From Planktothrix paucivesiculata PCC 9631 (GTDB taxonomy: Bacteria > Cyanobacteriota > Cyanobacteriia > Cyanobacteriales > Microcoleaceae), in NCBI RefSeq assembly GCF_900009265.2, contig NZ_LR735013.1, positions 16,043-74,404 of the forward strand: 58,362 nt of DNA. The letters are read 5' to 3'. Below, in pieces: positions 58,329 through 58,362 of the stretch; position 1 is the stretch's first letter, and each line of letters starts with the position of its first letter. Made by a program: the position numbers and the translations under genes. A model generated the notes under the pieces. It was given only the letters and a program-made list of their open reading frames with translations. It was not told the origin of the DNA and searched no databases.

Positions 58329-58362
58329 CGATCGCTAACCCAAAAGAAATCTGGAAACGGAG
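58284..58362. mobile_element. Probable left end of an inserted element in pilT
   Basis: The pilT reading stops making sense at about 58284. The foreign stretch begins near AGGACTTACGCAG, then holds ACGCTA-TATG-TAGCGT (58300-58315) and the 16-base palindrome GTTAGCGATCGCTAAC (58324-58339). The window ends before any transposase is visible, so the element type is unknown. Confidence 0.5.

Overview
The window is chromosomal DNA from a filamentous cyanobacterium, most like Planktothrix or another Oscillatoriales genus (inference). The evidence is a psbA gene, a phylloquinone-pathway methyltransferase, cobalamin genes, many cyanobacteria-only families (DUF3122, DUF4087, DUF1400, kinase-TPR and kinase-WD40 proteins), dense HIP1 octamers (GCGATCGC) and heptamer short tandem repeats beside genes. 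No tRNA, rRNA or CRISPR array was seen.

Left part (1-9.8 kb): the 3' part of a glycine-rich membrane protein, a P-loop ATPase, and a psbA gene whose protein carries the substitutions diagnostic of the micro-oxic D1' form. These are followed by a DUF3122 exported protein, aroE, a small exported protein, a Ser/Thr kinase with TPRs and acetyl-CoA synthetase.

Sensor array (9.9-20.9 kb): four hybrid histidine kinases in tandem on the + strand. Each has a different or diverged sensor (MASE1 in the first, Cache-HAMP in the next three) on a nearly shared HisKA-HATPase-REC chassis. A 387-bp receiver segment is identical in all four copies, and the surrounding patches group the copies in conflicting ways, which is the mark of gene conversion. 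A PH-domain protein follows.

Cobalamin region (21.7-28.3 kb): cobK faces a cbiET fusion. A cobalamin riboswitch leads cobG-cobH-cobI and a cbiG-cobJ fusion, the last three with short spacing or stop/start overlaps. A GldA-like dehydrogenase is convergent with this operon.

Polysaccharide region (29.8-35.7 kb, - strand): a two-repeat Calx-beta-like protein, then fcl, gmd, a short sugar transferase and a GT4 glycosyltransferase, which suits a fucose-containing extracellular glycan. A second GT4 and an MdlA/YheI-like ABC half-exporter lie at 42-45 kb.

Right part (36-58 kb): a PAS-GAF histidine kinase, clpX, a serpin with a roughly 130-residue coiled-coil insertion at the helix D position, a DUF4087 protein, a kinase-WD40 protein, ssb, a TPR membrane protein, a REC-GAF regulator, menG and a DUF445 protein. 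These are followed by a deleted ISAs1-type element, ilvC, a small membrane protein, a DUF1400 hydrolase, an amidase and a pilT gene that is cut short at the right edge, probably by an inserted element.

The observations most worth following are the homogenised kinase array, the coiled-coil serpin, the D1' psbA and the interrupted pilT.
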